Assembly (NCBI GenBank): GCA_013815355.1 | Contig: JACDGG010000007.1 | Span: forward strand, 1-39,848 | Source: Solirubrobacterales bacterium | GTDB lineage: Bacteria; Actinomycetota; Thermoleophilia; Solirubrobacterales; Solirubrobacteraceae | Reading direction: 5' to 3' | Length of the DNA: 39,848 bases | Shown here: piece after piece, positions 7,722-20,494 of the stretch | Layout of the letters: each line of letters opens with the position of its first letter | Position numbering within the stretch: position 1 is the stretch's first letter | Position numbers and translations under genes: made by a program | Notes under the pieces: generated by a model | What the model was told of the DNA's origin: nothing | Database searches by the model: none | What the model saw: only the letters and a program-made list of their open reading frames with translations

Positions 7722-9185
7722 CTAGTACCTGTAGTGGTCGGGCTTGTAGGGGCCCTCGACGGGCACGCCGATGTAGGCGGCCTGCTCCGCGGAGAGCTGC
7801 GTGAGCTTCACGCCGAGCGCGTCGAGGTGTAGGCGCGCGACCTTCTCGTCGAGATGCTTGGGCAGGACGTAGACGCGCTTTTCGTACTCGTCGTTCTTTG
7901 AGAACAGCTCGATCTGGGCGATCGTCTGGTTGCTGAAGGAGTTGCTCATCACGAAGCTCGGGTGGCCTGTGGCGTTGCCGAGGTTCAGCAGGCGTCCCTC
8001 GGAGAGCATGATGATCGCGTGGCCGTCGGGGAAGACCCACTTGTCGACCTGCGGCTTGATGTTGATGCGCTCGATGCCCGAGATGCGTCCGAGCCCGGCG
8101 ATGTCGATCTCGTTGTCGAAGTGCCCGATGTTGCCGACGACGGCCTGGTGCTTCATGCGCTCCATGTCCGACGCGGTGATGATGTCCTTGTTGCCTGTCG
8201 TCGTGATGAAGATGTCGCCGCTGTCGATCACGTCCTCGAGCGTGTTTACCTCATATCCCTGCATCGCGGCCTGCAGCGCGCAGATCGGGTCGATCTCGGT
8301 GATGATCACGCGCGCGCCCTGCCCGCGCAGCGATTCCGCACAGCCCTTGCCGACGTCGCCGAAGCCGCAGACGACAGCGACCTTGCCGCCGATCATCACG
8401 TCTGTCGCGCGGTTGATGCCGTCGATCAGCGAATGGCGGCAGCCGTAGAGGTTGTCGAACTTGGACTTCGTGACCGAGTCGTTGACGTTGATCGCCGGGA
8501 ACAGCAGCTCGCCGCTCTCGACCATCTCATAGAGGCGGTGCACGCCTGTGGTGGTCTCCTCGGTGACGCCTTTGATGCCCGCGCCGATGCGCGTCCAGCG
8601 CTTCGGGTCCTCGGCCAGCGAGCGCGTGAGTACGTTCAGGATCACCTCGTGCTCCTCAGATTCCCCACCCGCCGGGTCCGGCACCGCGCCGGCCTTCTCG
8701 TACTCGGTGCCCTTGTGCACGAGCAGCGTCGCATCGCCGCCGTCGTCGAGGATCATGTTTGGCCCACCCTCGGCGTCCGGCCAGCGCAGCACCTGCTCGG
8801 TGCACCACCAGTACTCCTCTAGCGTCTCACCCTTCCAGGCGAAGACCGGCACGCCGCGGGGGCTCTCGGGGGTCCCGTCGGGACCCACGGCCACTGCTGC
8901 GGCGGCATGGTCCTGCGTGGAGAAGATGTTGCAGCTGCACCAGCGCACCTCGGCGCCGAGCGCCCTCAGCGTCTCGATCAAGACGGCCGTCTGGATCGTC
9001 ATGTGCAGCGAGCCGGTGATGCGCGCACCGGCGAGCGGCTGCGCGTCGGCATACTCGCGGCGGATCGCCATCAGGCCGGGCATCTCGTGCTCGGCGAGCA
9101 CGATCTCCTTGCGGCCGAACTCGGCGAGAGAGAGGTCGGCGACCCTGAAGTCGTTGGCTACGGCGGTGGGTGTCATGGCGGACAT
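7722..9185 (-). CDS. ahcY: Adenosylhomocysteinase
   Basis: [45 protein letters not shown]...[20 protein letters not shown]...[14 protein letters not shown]...PYKPDHYRY. Confidence 0.98.
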   Translation of the reverse strand: MSAMTPTAVANDFRVADLSLAEFGRKEIVLAEHEMPGLMAIRREYADAQPLAGARITGSLHMTIQTAVLIETLRALGAEVRWCSCNIFSTQDHAAAAVAVGPDGTPESPRGVPVFAWKGETLEEYWWCTEQVLRWPDAEGGPNMILDDGGDATLLVHKGTEYEKAGAVPDPAGGESEEHEVILNVLTRSLAEDPKRWTRIGAGIKGVTEETTTGVHRLYEMVESGELLFPAINVNDSVTKSKFDNLYGCRHSLIDGINRATDVMIGGKVAVVCGFGDVGKGCAESLRGQGARVIITEIDPICALQAAMQGYEVNTLEDVIDSGDIFITTTGNKDIITASDMERMKHQAVVGNIGHFDNEIDIAGLGRISGIERINIKPQVDKWVFPDGHAIIMLSEGRLLNLGNATGHPSFVMSNSFSNQTIAQIELFSKNDEYEKRVYVLPKHLDEKVARLHLDALGVKLTQLSAEQAAYIGVPVEGPYKPDHYRY

Positions 9186-9209
9186 AACGAATCCTCCTGT
9201 CCGGTCAGG

Positions 9210-9276
9210 TGAGCGCCCTTGCTGCAGAGAGGCCGAGCGTGGCGGATCGGTGCCCGTCGCAGCGCTCCTCGGCCGG
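9210..9276 (-). ncRNA. SAH (S-adenosylhomocysteine) riboswitch, ahcY leader
   Basis: Minus strand GCCGAGGAGCGCTGCGACGGGCACCGATCCGCCACGCTCGGCCTCTCTGCAGCAAGGGCGCTCAC: conserved GAGGAGCGCUGCRACG, paired GCUCGGC, and terminal GGCGCUC; directly precedes ahcY. Confidence 0.93.
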
Positions 9277-9306
9277 CCTCGACCGTATCACACAGCTCAG
9301 AGCCGC

Positions 9307-10389
9307 TCAGCGTGCGGCCAGCGCAGCCTTGAGCTCGTCGATCACCTTTACGGGCCCCGGATCGACGCCGCGCAGGGCGGCGAGATAGATCGAGACGAGG
9401 TCGCCCAGAAGCACGAGCGAGATCACGCGCTCGATCGCCGTCTGCCCGCGAGTCTCCAGGCGGAAGCTCGCAAAAGCGTTGCCTGCGATCAGGCGCTCGG
9501 TGATGTCCATGCGCTCCTTCACGCGCGGGTGCGCGTCGGAGTCATCCAGGAACACGGCCGAGAAGCGCCCTACATCGCCCGCGCCCTCCCAGCCGACGAT
9601 CTCGTTGTGGTCGAGCTCGGGCAGTTCGTGCCAGAAAGCGGGCTGCTTGGCGTTCTCGTTGATCTGCGTCTTCCAGCGGTAGGCGATCGGCGTCGTCAGG
9701 CCGGCGCCGGCAATCACGGGCGTTGAGCCGAGCAGCCCACGCGCGAGGCTCTTGGCAAGCGAGTCCTCGGCGGCGTCGGGGCCCCACTCGGTCACGAGCT
9801 GCTCGATGTGCGAGGCGGCGACGTCGATCTCTGAGGTCAGACGCGGGCCGGCGCCGCACAGCGCGGCCACCTCGAGCGCCGCGACGATCATGTAGGCGAC
9901 CGCGGCGCGCGGCTGAAAGCCACCCGGCAGCGGGATCACGGGCACGCCGTCGGCGCGCGCCATCTCGGCGAGGCGCCCGCCGGTCGTGACCACCGTGCGC
10001 TTGGCGCCGAGAGCTCCCGCCGACTCATAGCAGGCGAGCGTCTCCTCCGTCTCCCCCGAGTAGCTTGCGCACAGCACCATCGTGTCGGGCGTCGTCCATG
10101 TCGGCAGCCCGTAGGCGCGCGTCACGAAGATCGGCCGCGAGGCGTGGTCGCCCAGTGCCGCCCGTGCCAGCGCCCCGCCGATCGCAGAGCCGCCCATGCC
10201 CGCGACGACGAGCCCGGCGGTCGTGTCCCAGTCCTGCATGATCGCCGACTCCACGCGCCACAGGGCATCGCGCAGGTGCTCGGGCAGCGCCAGCACGTCG
10301 CCCAGCTGGTCGGAGGGGTCGACGCGTGCAATCGCGGCGCGTGAGAGGTCCTCGGCGATCGGTGTGGCGGTCGCGCCGCTGTCGCTCAT
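9307..10389 (-). CDS. Bifunctional phosphoglucose/phosphomannose isomerase (SIS domain)
   Basis: LVVAGMGGSAIGGALAR...VLCASYSGETEETLACYESA...NENAKQPAFWHELPELDHNEIVGWEG. Confidence 0.92.
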   Translation of the reverse strand: MSDSGATATPIAEDLSRAAIARVDPSDQLGDVLALPEHLRDALWRVESAIMQDWDTTAGLVVAGMGGSAIGGALARAALGDHASRPIFVTRAYGLPTWTTPDTMVLCASYSGETEETLACYESAGALGAKRTVVTTGGRLAEMARADGVPVIPLPGGFQPRAAVAYMIVAALEVAALCGAGPRLTSEIDVAASHIEQLVTEWGPDAAEDSLAKSLARGLLGSTPVIAGAGLTTPIAYRWKTQINENAKQPAFWHELPELDHNEIVGWEGAGDVGRFSAVFLDDSDAHPRVKERMDITERLIAGNAFASFRLETRGQTAIERVISLVLLGDLVSIYLAALRGVDPGPVKVIDELKAALAAR

Positions 10390-10469
10390 CTGCTCGCCTC
10401 CTGGGCTGCCGGGGTCATGGTTGGCATAACTGAAGTTCTCCTGCGCTGCTGGCTTGGTGGCTGTGCCTG

Positions 10470-11561
10470 CTAGAAGGCGATCGCCCCGTCGGGCACCTGG
10501 ACACCAGGGAAGATACGCGCCCCGCGCGTGATCACGTTGTCAGCCCCGATGCTCACACCCTCGCCGAGCACCGCACCGCCTGTGATCTTGGAGCCTGCTC
10601 CCACGAAGCAGTCCGCGGCGACGATGCAGTCGCGCAGCTCGCAGCCGGCGCCGATCTCTGTGCCTTTAAGGATAACGGCTCGCTCGACGACGCTTCCCAC
10701 ACCGATCGTGACGTCCTCGCCGAGCACCACGAGACTGCCGATGAGAGCGCCCTCGGCGACGCGCACGCCACGCTCGATCAGGGCAGGTGGGATCGCGCGG
10801 CCGCGCACCTCGGCGCCCTCGTCGATCGCCAGCCAGTCGCTGCCTAGACGGTCGCGCACGCCGCTTTGCACGTTGCCCTGGATGATGTCGAAGGTGCCCT
10901 GCAGATAGCGCGCGGGCGTGCCGATGTCGAGCCAATAGCTCTCGCAGGCGAAGCCGTAGAGGCCGTCTCCCACCAACCGCGGCCAGACCTCGCGCTCGAT
11001 CGAGACGTTGCGCTCGGGCGCCACGAGGTCGAGGATCTCGCGCTCGAGCACGTAGGCGCCGGCGCTGATCAGCTTGCTGTCGAGCTCACCGGGAGCGGGC
11101 TTCTCGACGAAGTCGCGCACCGAGCCGTCGGGCTCGAGGATCACGACGCCGTAGGCCGAAGGGTCCTCGACCGGCACGAGCGCGAGCGTCGCGCGCGCGC
11201 CGGTGCGCTCGTGCTGTGCGATCTGGCTGGTGAGGTCGATGTCGGTGAGCACGTCCCCGTTGAGCATCAGAAAGCGCTCCTCGAGCATTGGCTCGGCGAG
11301 CTTCAGCGCACCGGCGGTGCCGAGCGGCTCGGGCTCCTCCACGAAGCGCAGGCGGATGCCGAGCGCCGAGCCGTCGCCGAGCACGTCGCGCACGCTGTCG
11401 GCGAGGAAGCCGCAGGACATGATCACGTCCTCGATGCCGTGGCCGCGCAGCCACTCGAGCATGAACGTCATGAAGGGCCTGTCGACGAGCTGCACGACGG
11501 GCTTGGGGATCGTGGAGGTGAGCGGGCGAAGGCGCGTGCCCTGCCCGCCGACGAGGATCAC
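10470..11561 (-). CDS. Sugar nucleotidyltransferase (mannose-1-phosphate guanylyltransferase-like) with beta-helix domain
   Basis: MILVGGQGTRLRPLTSTIPKPVVQLVDRPFMTFMLEWL...LNGDVLTDIDL...ISAGAYVLE...hexapeptide repeats; GTG start. Confidence 0.9.
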   Translation of the reverse strand: MILVGGQGTRLRPLTSTIPKPVVQLVDRPFMTFMLEWLRGHGIEDVIMSCGFLADSVRDVLGDGSALGIRLRFVEEPEPLGTAGALKLAEPMLEERFLMLNGDVLTDIDLTSQIAQHERTGARATLALVPVEDPSAYGVVILEPDGSVRDFVEKPAPGELDSKLISAGAYVLEREILDLVAPERNVSIEREVWPRLVGDGLYGFACESYWLDIGTPARYLQGTFDIIQGNVQSGVRDRLGSDWLAIDEGAEVRGRAIPPALIERGVRVAEGALIGSLVVLGEDVTIGVGSVVERAVILKGTEIGAGCELRDCIVAADCFVGAGSKITGGAVLGEGVSIGADNVITRGARIFPGVQVPDGAIAF

Positions 11562-11574
11562 CGCCTGGATGGGC

Positions 11575-12864
11575 TCACCGCCTCCCGATGCCCTCGTAGG
11601 TCAGGCCCGCGGCACGTACGGCGACGGGGTCCAGGGCGTTGCGTCCGTCGATCACGAGGCTGCCCGCCATCGCTGCGGCGCCCTGCGCCCAATCGAGCTC
11701 GAGCAGCTCCTGCCACTCGGTCACGAGCACGGCGGCATCTGCGCCCTGCAGGGCAGCCATCGGCGAGTCGGCGAAGGCGATGCCGGAGACGAGCTTGCGT
11801 GCCTGCTCCTCGGCGACGGGGTCATAGGCGCTGACGCTCGCGCCGTCGGCCTGCAGGCGCGCGGAGAGCACGAGCGAGGAGGCCTCGCGCATGTCGTCGG
11901 TGTTGGGCTTGAAGGCGAGGCCGAGCAGCGCGATGCGCTTGCCTGCGAGGCCGCCGAGATGGCGCTGCAGCTTGCCGATCACGCGGCGCTTCTGCAGATC
12001 GTTGACCTCGATCACGGCTGTCAGCAGCTGGAAGTGATAGCCGGAGTTGCCGGCGAGCTGCTTGAGCGCGTCGACGTCCTTGGGAAAACAGCTGCCGCCG
12101 AAGCCGATGCCGGCCTGCAGGAACTTCTTGCCGATGCGGTCGTCCAGTCCCATCCCGCGAGCCACCTCGACCACGTCTGCGCCGGTCTCCTCGCACACGT
12201 TGGCGATCTCGTTGATGAAGGAGATCTTCGTCGCCAGGAAAGCGTTTGAGGCGAGCTTGACCATCTCTGCGCTCGCGACGTCGGTGCGCACCAGCGGCGC
12301 CTGCAGCGGCTCATACAGCGCGACCACCGCATCGCCCGCCCAGCCGCCGTCGTCGCCGACTACGACGCGGTCGGGGTGCAGGAAGTCCTCGACGGCCGAG
12401 CCCTCCTTGAGGAACTCAGGGCAGGACACGTAGCCGAGGCTGCCCTTGCCGTTCTCACCGAACACGCGCTGCAGCGATGTGCCCGTCCCGCAGGGCACGG
12501 TCGACTTCATCACGAGCGCCCGATCCTCCGCGGCCGGGATCGCAGCGACGACGGCATGCACCGCCGAGAGATCGGCATCGCCCGAGTAGGTGGGCGGCGT
12601 GCCCACCGCGACGAACAGCAGCCGCGCGTGCTCGAGCGCATCGGCGATGTCGGTGGAGAAGTGCAGGCGCTCGGAGTTGCGTGCCAGCAGCTCCTGGAGG
12701 CCCGGCTCGTAGATCGGGACCTCGCCGCGGCGCAGCCGCTCGATCTTGGCCGCGTCGATGTCCACGCACCACACGTCGCTGCCGAGCTCGGCGAAGCCAG
12801 CGGCCGTCACGAGCCCGACGTAGCCGGTACCGATCACTCCGATGGGCTCTGGGGAGGCGCTCAT
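11575..12864 (-). CDS. UDP-glucose/GDP-mannose 6-dehydrogenase family
   Basis: IGVIGTGYVGLVTAAGFAELGSDVWCVDIDAAKI...GIGFGGSCFPKDVDAL...LGLAFKPNTDDMREA. Confidence 0.95.
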   Translation of the reverse strand: MSASPEPIGVIGTGYVGLVTAAGFAELGSDVWCVDIDAAKIERLRRGEVPIYEPGLQELLARNSERLHFSTDIADALEHARLLFVAVGTPPTYSGDADLSAVHAVVAAIPAAEDRALVMKSTVPCGTGTSLQRVFGENGKGSLGYVSCPEFLKEGSAVEDFLHPDRVVVGDDGGWAGDAVVALYEPLQAPLVRTDVASAEMVKLASNAFLATKISFINEIANVCEETGADVVEVARGMGLDDRIGKKFLQAGIGFGGSCFPKDVDALKQLAGNSGYHFQLLTAVIEVNDLQKRRVIGKLQRHLGGLAGKRIALLGLAFKPNTDDMREASSLVLSARLQADGASVSAYDPVAEEQARKLVSGIAFADSPMAALQGADAAVLVTEWQELLELDWAQGAAAMAGSLVIDGRNALDPVAVRAAGLTYEGIGRR

Positions 12865-12906
12865 GAGGCCGAGAAGGCTAGTGGGTGGCGGCGGGAAACG
12901 GTGTGT

Positions 12907-13314
12907 CTAGCTGCCGACGGCCAGAAACGCCTCGTAGCGGCGGATGTCGCGCTCGGCGCGGGCCTTTTCCTCGCTGTCGGGCTCGGCCTGCTCGGCCGCG
13001 GTGCGCGCCTCGGAGAGCTTCGTCTCGAAGGTGGCACGGTCGAGCGCCTCGGGGGCGATCGCCTCCTCGACGAGCACGAGCGCCCGGTTCTCGGCGAACT
13101 GCAGATAGCCCTCCGCCTGGGCGAAGCGCACGATGTCCGTCTCGGAGCGGTAGAGGCGCAGCTCGGTCGGTTCGAGCATCGCGAGGATCGGCTCGTGCCC
13201 CGCGAGGATGCCGATCGAGCCCACGGCGGTGCGCGTGGAGAGCATCTCGATCTCCTCCGAGAACACCTCGCCCTCGGGGGTCAGCACTTCAGCTGGGAAT
13301 CGCGTGCGGGCCAT
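12907..13314 (-). CDS. atpC: ATP synthase F1 epsilon subunit
   Basis: FPAEVLTPEGEVFSEEIEMLSTRTAVGSIGILAGHEPILAMLEP; follows atpD. Confidence 0.95.
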   Translation of the reverse strand: MARTRFPAEVLTPEGEVFSEEIEMLSTRTAVGSIGILAGHEPILAMLEPTELRLYRSETDIVRFAQAEGYLQFAENRALVLVEEAIAPEALDRATFETKLSEARTAAEQAEPDSEEKARAERDIRRYEAFLAVGS

Positions 13315-13317
13315 CGG

Positions 13318-14817
<1,500 letters not shown>

Positions 14818-14873
14818 CTAGTCATTCTGTTCAAGTTCTGGTGTTGGATCGCACCGACGGGCGGTCGTTGGTC

Positions 14874-15782
14874 CTAGCTGAGGCCCTCGGCGCCGGCTAC
14901 TACCTCCATGATCTCCTGGGTGATCTCGGCCTGTCGGGCGCGGTTCATCTGCAGCGTGTAGTCGGTGATGATTTCCCCGGCGTTCTCGGAGGCGCTGCGC
15001 ATCGCGGTCATCTGCGCGCCGAAGAAGCCCGCGGTGGACTCCACGAGCGCGCGGTAGATCGAGATCTCCACGTAGTCGGGCACGAGTCGCTTGAGGATCT
15101 CTTCGGGATCGGGCTCGTAGTCGACCAGCGCTTTCGGGCCGCTCTGCTCGCCCTCCTCGGAGTCCTCGCCCTCCTCCTCGCCGGTGATCGTCGCTTGGGA
15201 GATCGGCAGCAGCCGCTCGTGGGTCACCTTCTGCGTGAGCGGGGATACGTAGGAGTTGTAGACCATCTCCACGCGGTCGAGCTCACCGTCGATGTAGGCC
15301 TGGATCAGGTCGTCGGCAATGCTGCGCGCGTCCGCGTAGGCGGGACGGTCGGCGAAGCCGGTGTAGGAGCCACTGAGGTCATATCCGCGGAAGCTGAGCG
15401 AGGAGACGCCGCGCCTGCCGGTCGCATACCACTCGCTTTTCAGGCCCTCTTCGCCGAGCTCGCCGGAGATACGCACGCCGGCGCGGACGATCTGCGAGTT
15501 GAAGCCGCCCGCGAGCCCGCGATCGCCGGTGACGAGCAGCAGCCCGACCTTCTCGACGTTCTCGTGCTCGCTGAGCAGCGGCAGCCTGCTGGCCTCGGCG
15601 CCCGCGGCCTGCGCGGCCTGGCGCGTCATCCGTCGCAGCGCATCGGCGTAGGGCCGCAGCGCTTCGATGCGCTGCTCGGCGCGGCGCAGGCGCGCGGCGG
15701 CCACCATCTCCATCGCACGGGTGATCTTCTGAATGTTCTTGACCGATGCGATCTTGTTCTTGACGTCGCGCTGAGATGCCAT
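14874..15782 (-). CDS. atpG: ATP synthase F1 gamma subunit
   Basis: MASQRDVKNKIASVKNIQKITRAMEMVAAARLRRAEQR...MTAMRSASENAGEIITDYTLQMNRARQAEITQEIMEVVAGAEGL. Confidence 0.97.
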   Translation of the reverse strand: MASQRDVKNKIASVKNIQKITRAMEMVAAARLRRAEQRIEALRPYADALRRMTRQAAQAAGAEASRLPLLSEHENVEKVGLLLVTGDRGLAGGFNSQIVRAGVRISGELGEEGLKSEWYATGRRGVSSLSFRGYDLSGSYTGFADRPAYADARSIADDLIQAYIDGELDRVEMVYNSYVSPLTQKVTHERLLPISQATITGEEEGEDSEEGEQSGPKALVDYEPDPEEILKRLVPDYVEISIYRALVESTAGFFGAQMTAMRSASENAGEIITDYTLQMNRARQAEITQEIMEVVAGAEGLS

Positions 15783-15803
15783 GGCAGTACCCGTTGGGCG
15801 GCG

Positions 15804-17357
<1,554 letters not shown>

Positions 17358-17365
17358 GTCTTTTC

Positions 17366-17902
17366 CTAGAAAGCTCCTTGGGCAACGTGCCTGCGCAGCT
17401 GCTCCAGTCGGTTACGTATTGAGGAATCGAGAATCGAGTTGCCGACCCGGACCACGATGCCGCCCAGGATGTCGGGGTCCACGCGCGCGGTCAGCGTGAC
17501 CTTGCGCCCTGCGCGTTCGCCGATCGTCTTGCCGAGGCTCTCGGTCGTCGCTTCATCAAGCTCGATAGCGCTCGTGATCTCGACCGGCAGCGTGCGGTTC
17601 TCCTCGTCCCACAGCCGCTCGAACTCGTGGCGGATGCGGAAGATCACGGGCATGCGGTGGTTTTCGATCAGCAGGCTGAGGAAGTTCAGCAACACCTCAT
17701 CAGCGCCGTCGAGCAAGCCTCTGAGCGCCTTCTGCTTCTCGGCAGTCGAGAAGTAGGGCGAGAAGAAGAAGACGGCAAGGTCGCGGTTCTGATCCAGCGC
17801 GTCGGCGAACTGCGCGATCTGCTCGCGCAGCTCGTCGAGCTTGCCCTGCTCGCGGGCGACCTCGAACACCGAGCGCGCATATACCTGGGCGAGCTCCTCC
17901 AT
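17366..17902 (-). CDS. atpH: ATP synthase F1 delta subunit
   Basis: [32 protein letters not shown]...[33 protein letters not shown]. Confidence 0.95.
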   Translation of the reverse strand: MEELAQVYARSVFEVAREQGKLDELREQIAQFADALDQNRDLAVFFFSPYFSTAEKQKALRGLLDGADEVLLNFLSLLIENHRMPVIFRIRHEFERLWDEENRTLPVEITSAIELDEATTESLGKTIGERAGRKVTLTARVDPDILGGIVVRVGNSILDSSIRNRLEQLRRHVAQGAF

Positions 17903-18480
17903 CAGTTCTGCTGGGCCCCGGAGGAGATGCCCGAGAAGTCGAGCTCGCTAAGCGCCTCCTCGACCAGGCGCCGCTGATCCTCGTCGGTGAGCGTCTTTCG
18001 CGTGACCTTCTCGGTGGCCATGATCGTCAGCTCGGCGATCTCCTTGCGGATGTCCTGGAGCGCGCGCTCGGTGGCGGCCTCGATGTCCCGCTCGGCCCGT
18101 TTGGCAGCCTCGGCGAGCGTCTCCTGGCCGCGTTCTTTGGCCTCGCGGTCGTGCACCTCGGCAGCCTGGCGCGCGCGCTGGACGATCTCATCGGACTGCT
18201 CGCGGGCCTCCTTCAGCCGCTCGCGATATTCCGAGAGGATCTCATCGGCTTCGGCGCGGGTGCGCTCGGCGGTGTCGATCGAGTCCTCGATCGCAGCCTG
18301 ACGGCGCCCGAGCGCCTCTGAGATCCGCGGGAAGGCGAGCTTCGAGAGCAGGAACATCGTCGCCCCGAACACGAGCAGCGTCCAGATCATCAGCCCGATA
18401 CCGGGTTCGATCAGGAAGCCGCCGCTCGAGGCGATCACGTGCGCGTGAGACGCGGAGAGGTTTGCGAGCGAAGCGAGCAT
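17902..18480 (-). CDS. atpF: ATP synthase Fo b subunit
   Basis: N-terminal TM IEPGIGLMIWTLLVFGATMFLLSKLAFPRISEAL then long helical stalk; in the atp operon. Confidence 0.95.
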   Translation of the reverse strand: MLASLANLSASHAHVIASSGGFLIEPGIGLMIWTLLVFGATMFLLSKLAFPRISEALGRRQAAIEDSIDTAERTRAEADEILSEYRERLKEAREQSDEIVQRARQAAEVHDREAKERGQETLAEAAKRAERDIEAATERALQDIRKEIAELTIMATEKVTRKTLTDEDQRRLVEEALSELDFSGISSGAQQN

Positions 18481-18484
18481 CGGC

Positions 18485-18757
18485 TCAGACGATGAACGCG
18501 GCGAGCAGCCCGGCCACGAGCCCGTAGAAGAAGCATGCCTCGGTCAGAGCGAAGCCCAGCCACTGCAGCTGCGTGATCTCGTCGCGCATCTCGGGCTGGC
18601 GTGTGATCGCCTCGATCGCCTTGCCGAAGATGATGCCGATGCCGACTCCGGCGCCCACGGCGCCGAGGCCACCGCCGACTCCGAGGCCGATCGACTTGCC
18701 GGCCTTGGCGGTTTCTTCGGTGACTGCCGCCAGGAGGGTGATGAAAGCAATATGCAC
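18485..18757 (-). CDS. atpE: ATP synthase Fo c subunit
   Basis: GLGVGGGLGAVGAGVGIGIIFGKAIEAITRQPEMRDEITQLQWLGFALTEACFFYGLVAGLLAAF. Confidence 0.95.
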   Translation of the reverse strand: MHIAFITLLAAVTEETAKAGKSIGLGVGGGLGAVGAGVGIGIIFGKAIEAITRQPEMRDEITQLQWLGFALTEACFFYGLVAGLLAAFIV

Positions 18758-18771
18758 GACGATTGGCTCCT

Positions 18772-19716
18772 TTAGTGGTCTTCGGCGACGGCGCCGCCGA
18801 GGTAGATAGCTGTGAGGGTGGCGAAGATGAACGCCTGCAGGGCGGCCACAAGGCCGACCTCGAACGCGAACAGCAGGATGCCGAACGGGATCGTGAACCA
18901 GGCCAGCGCGGAGACGCCGAGGATCACGGCGAGCGCGCCCGCCATGAACAGGATGATCAGGTGGCCCGCGAGGATGTTCGCGAACAGACGAATCGAGAGC
19001 GACATCAGGCGCATGAAGTTCGAGAGAAGCTCAAGGCCGAAGATGAACACCGCCATACCGCCGGTGACGCCTCCGGGAACGAGCCCTTTGAGGTAGCCGA
19101 TCGGGCCCTTGGCGCGAATGCCTTCGAAGGTGTAGGAGATGAACACGAGCAGCGCGAGCACCAGGGGGATCGAGAGGTTAGCCGTCGCCGCGTACAGCGA
19201 GAAGGACGGGATGTGCAGACCGAGCACGTCGATCTTGTGCTCGGTATTCGTCGGCAGCGGGATGTAGCCGACGAGGTTCGAGAACATGATGAACAGGAAC
19301 AGCGTGGCAATGAACGGGAACCAGCGCTTGGCCATCTTCTCGTCGAGGTTGCCGCCGGTGATGTTGTCGCGCATCAGCTGGTAGAGCATCTCGACGGCGG
19401 TCTGCACCTTGTTCGGCCGTGACTGCATGCGCTTGGCGATGTAGATCATGCTCGCGCAGGTGGCGATCGCGGCGAGGAGCAGGTACAGCACTGCCTTGTT
19501 GATCGAGAAGACGCCGAGATGCACCCAGTTGTCGAGCTTGAACTCGTTCTGCGGCTGGTAGGTGCTGTTGCGCCCGCCGCTGCCGAAGATCACGAACAGC
19601 ACGATCATGCCGCCGATCCACACGCCGGCCATGATCAGCAGCGTGCGTTTGAGGTTCGAGGAGGGCGCGGGCGCCGGCGCTCCGGCGGGCGCGGAGGAGG
19701 AGGAGACGGCGCTCAT
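18772..19716 (-). CDS. atpB: ATP synthase Fo a subunit
   Basis: FSNLVGYIPLPTN...LSIRLFANILAGHLIILFMAG...FEVGLVAALQAFIFATLTAIYLGGAVAEDH. Start set at MSAVSSSS (19716); the ORF-track extension to 20076 is out-of-frame read-through of the upstream gene. Confidence 0.95.
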   Translation of the reverse strand: MSAVSSSSAPAGAPAPAPSSNLKRTLLIMAGVWIGGMIVLFVIFGSGGRNSTYQPQNEFKLDNWVHLGVFSINKAVLYLLLAAIATCASMIYIAKRMQSRPNKVQTAVEMLYQLMRDNITGGNLDEKMAKRWFPFIATLFLFIMFSNLVGYIPLPTNTEHKIDVLGLHIPSFSLYAATANLSIPLVLALLVFISYTFEGIRAKGPIGYLKGLVPGGVTGGMAVFIFGLELLSNFMRLMSLSIRLFANILAGHLIILFMAGALAVILGVSALAWFTIPFGILLFAFEVGLVAALQAFIFATLTAIYLGGAVAEDH

Positions 19717-20102
19717 GAGGTGCTCGGCCTCCCCGACGTGCGCGCAGCGCCCTGGATCGGGCCTTCGCGCGTGACGAATGACATCGCGAGATACACCGTG
19801 AAGGCCGCCAGCAGCAGCGCAGCCGCCATGATCCCGTCGTCCTTGCCGCCTGCGTAGCGCGCCAGGATGATCGCCAGGGCCACGAGCCACACGCGTCCGA
19901 GCAGCGCTGCGACCATCAGACCGGCGCGCACCTTGGCCTCGCCGGCGCGGCGCGCCTGGGCGTGTAGGAAGGCGGTCCCGCCTCGTGTCAGCAGCCAGGC
20001 GCCGGCGCCGATCGCGTAGCCGAGCGTCGGCATGCCGCCGACGAGCACAAACGGGGCTGTCGCGAGCACCAGGCACACGTCGAGATAACGGAGGTAGAGC
20101 AC
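19713..20102 (-). CDS. Small membrane protein upstream of atpB (AtpI position)
   Basis: Several TM-like segments, GTG start at 20102; 4-bp overlap with atpB; position typical of atpI. Confidence 0.65.
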   Translation of the reverse strand: MLYLRYLDVCLVLATAPFVLVGGMPTLGYAIGAGAWLLTRGGTAFLHAQARRAGEAKVRAGLMVAALLGRVWLVALAIILARYAGGKDDGIMAAALLLAAFTVYLAMSFVTREGPIQGAARTSGRPSTS

Positions 20103-20103
20103 G

Positions 20104-20403
20104 TCAGCTCCGAGATCCGGGGGGCTGAGCGCCGCTGGTCGTCCAGCGACGGCGGCGGCGTGCCGGTGGGGCGCCGAGACAGCAGCGCGGCCGACGGGCG
20201 CGGCAGCGCGGCCCCTGCCCGGACTGGCGGCGCTCCGAAGGCTGGATCTCCATGCGCCACCCGCGCCTGCTGCGAGTCACGCGCGACCATTCCGGAGCAC
20301 GGCCGGACGCGGGTGCCTCGTATCCGTCGGAGGGTTCGCGCGGGCCACCCGAGCCGGAGCCGGGCAGGCAGCTGAGATCCTCGTTGGCATCGAAATCTGG
20401 CAT
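20104..20403 (-). CDS. Hypothetical short ORF upstream of the AtpI-position gene
   Basis: MPDFDANEDLSCLPGSGSGG...; stop is 1 nt from the next GTG. Composition is Arg/Cys-rich and no Shine-Dalgarno was seen, so it is doubtful. Confidence 0.25.
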   Translation of the reverse strand: MPDFDANEDLSCLPGSGSGGPREPSDGYEAPASGRAPEWSRVTRSRRGWRMEIQPSERRQSGQGPRCRARRPRCCLGAPPARRRRRWTTSGAQPPGSRS

Positions 20404-20494
20404 GTGGTAGGGCCACCCTACAGACGAGAAAGTCCCCGCGCTGAGTCGCGACGGGGGCCGTCGAAGTGTCCCTCAACTGTCTGCGGCGGCGCGC

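Noticed and set aside
18485-18757. Possible Na+-type ATP synthase c subunit
   Set aside because: The ion-binding helix reads ALTEACFFYGLV and lacks the Ser/Thr ligands typical of Na+ c-rings, so it is most likely H+-type.
18772-20076. ORF-track extension of atpB to 434 aa
   Set aside because: The first ~120 residues are an Arg-rich alternative-frame reading of the AtpI-position gene; atpB starts at MSAVSSSS (19716).
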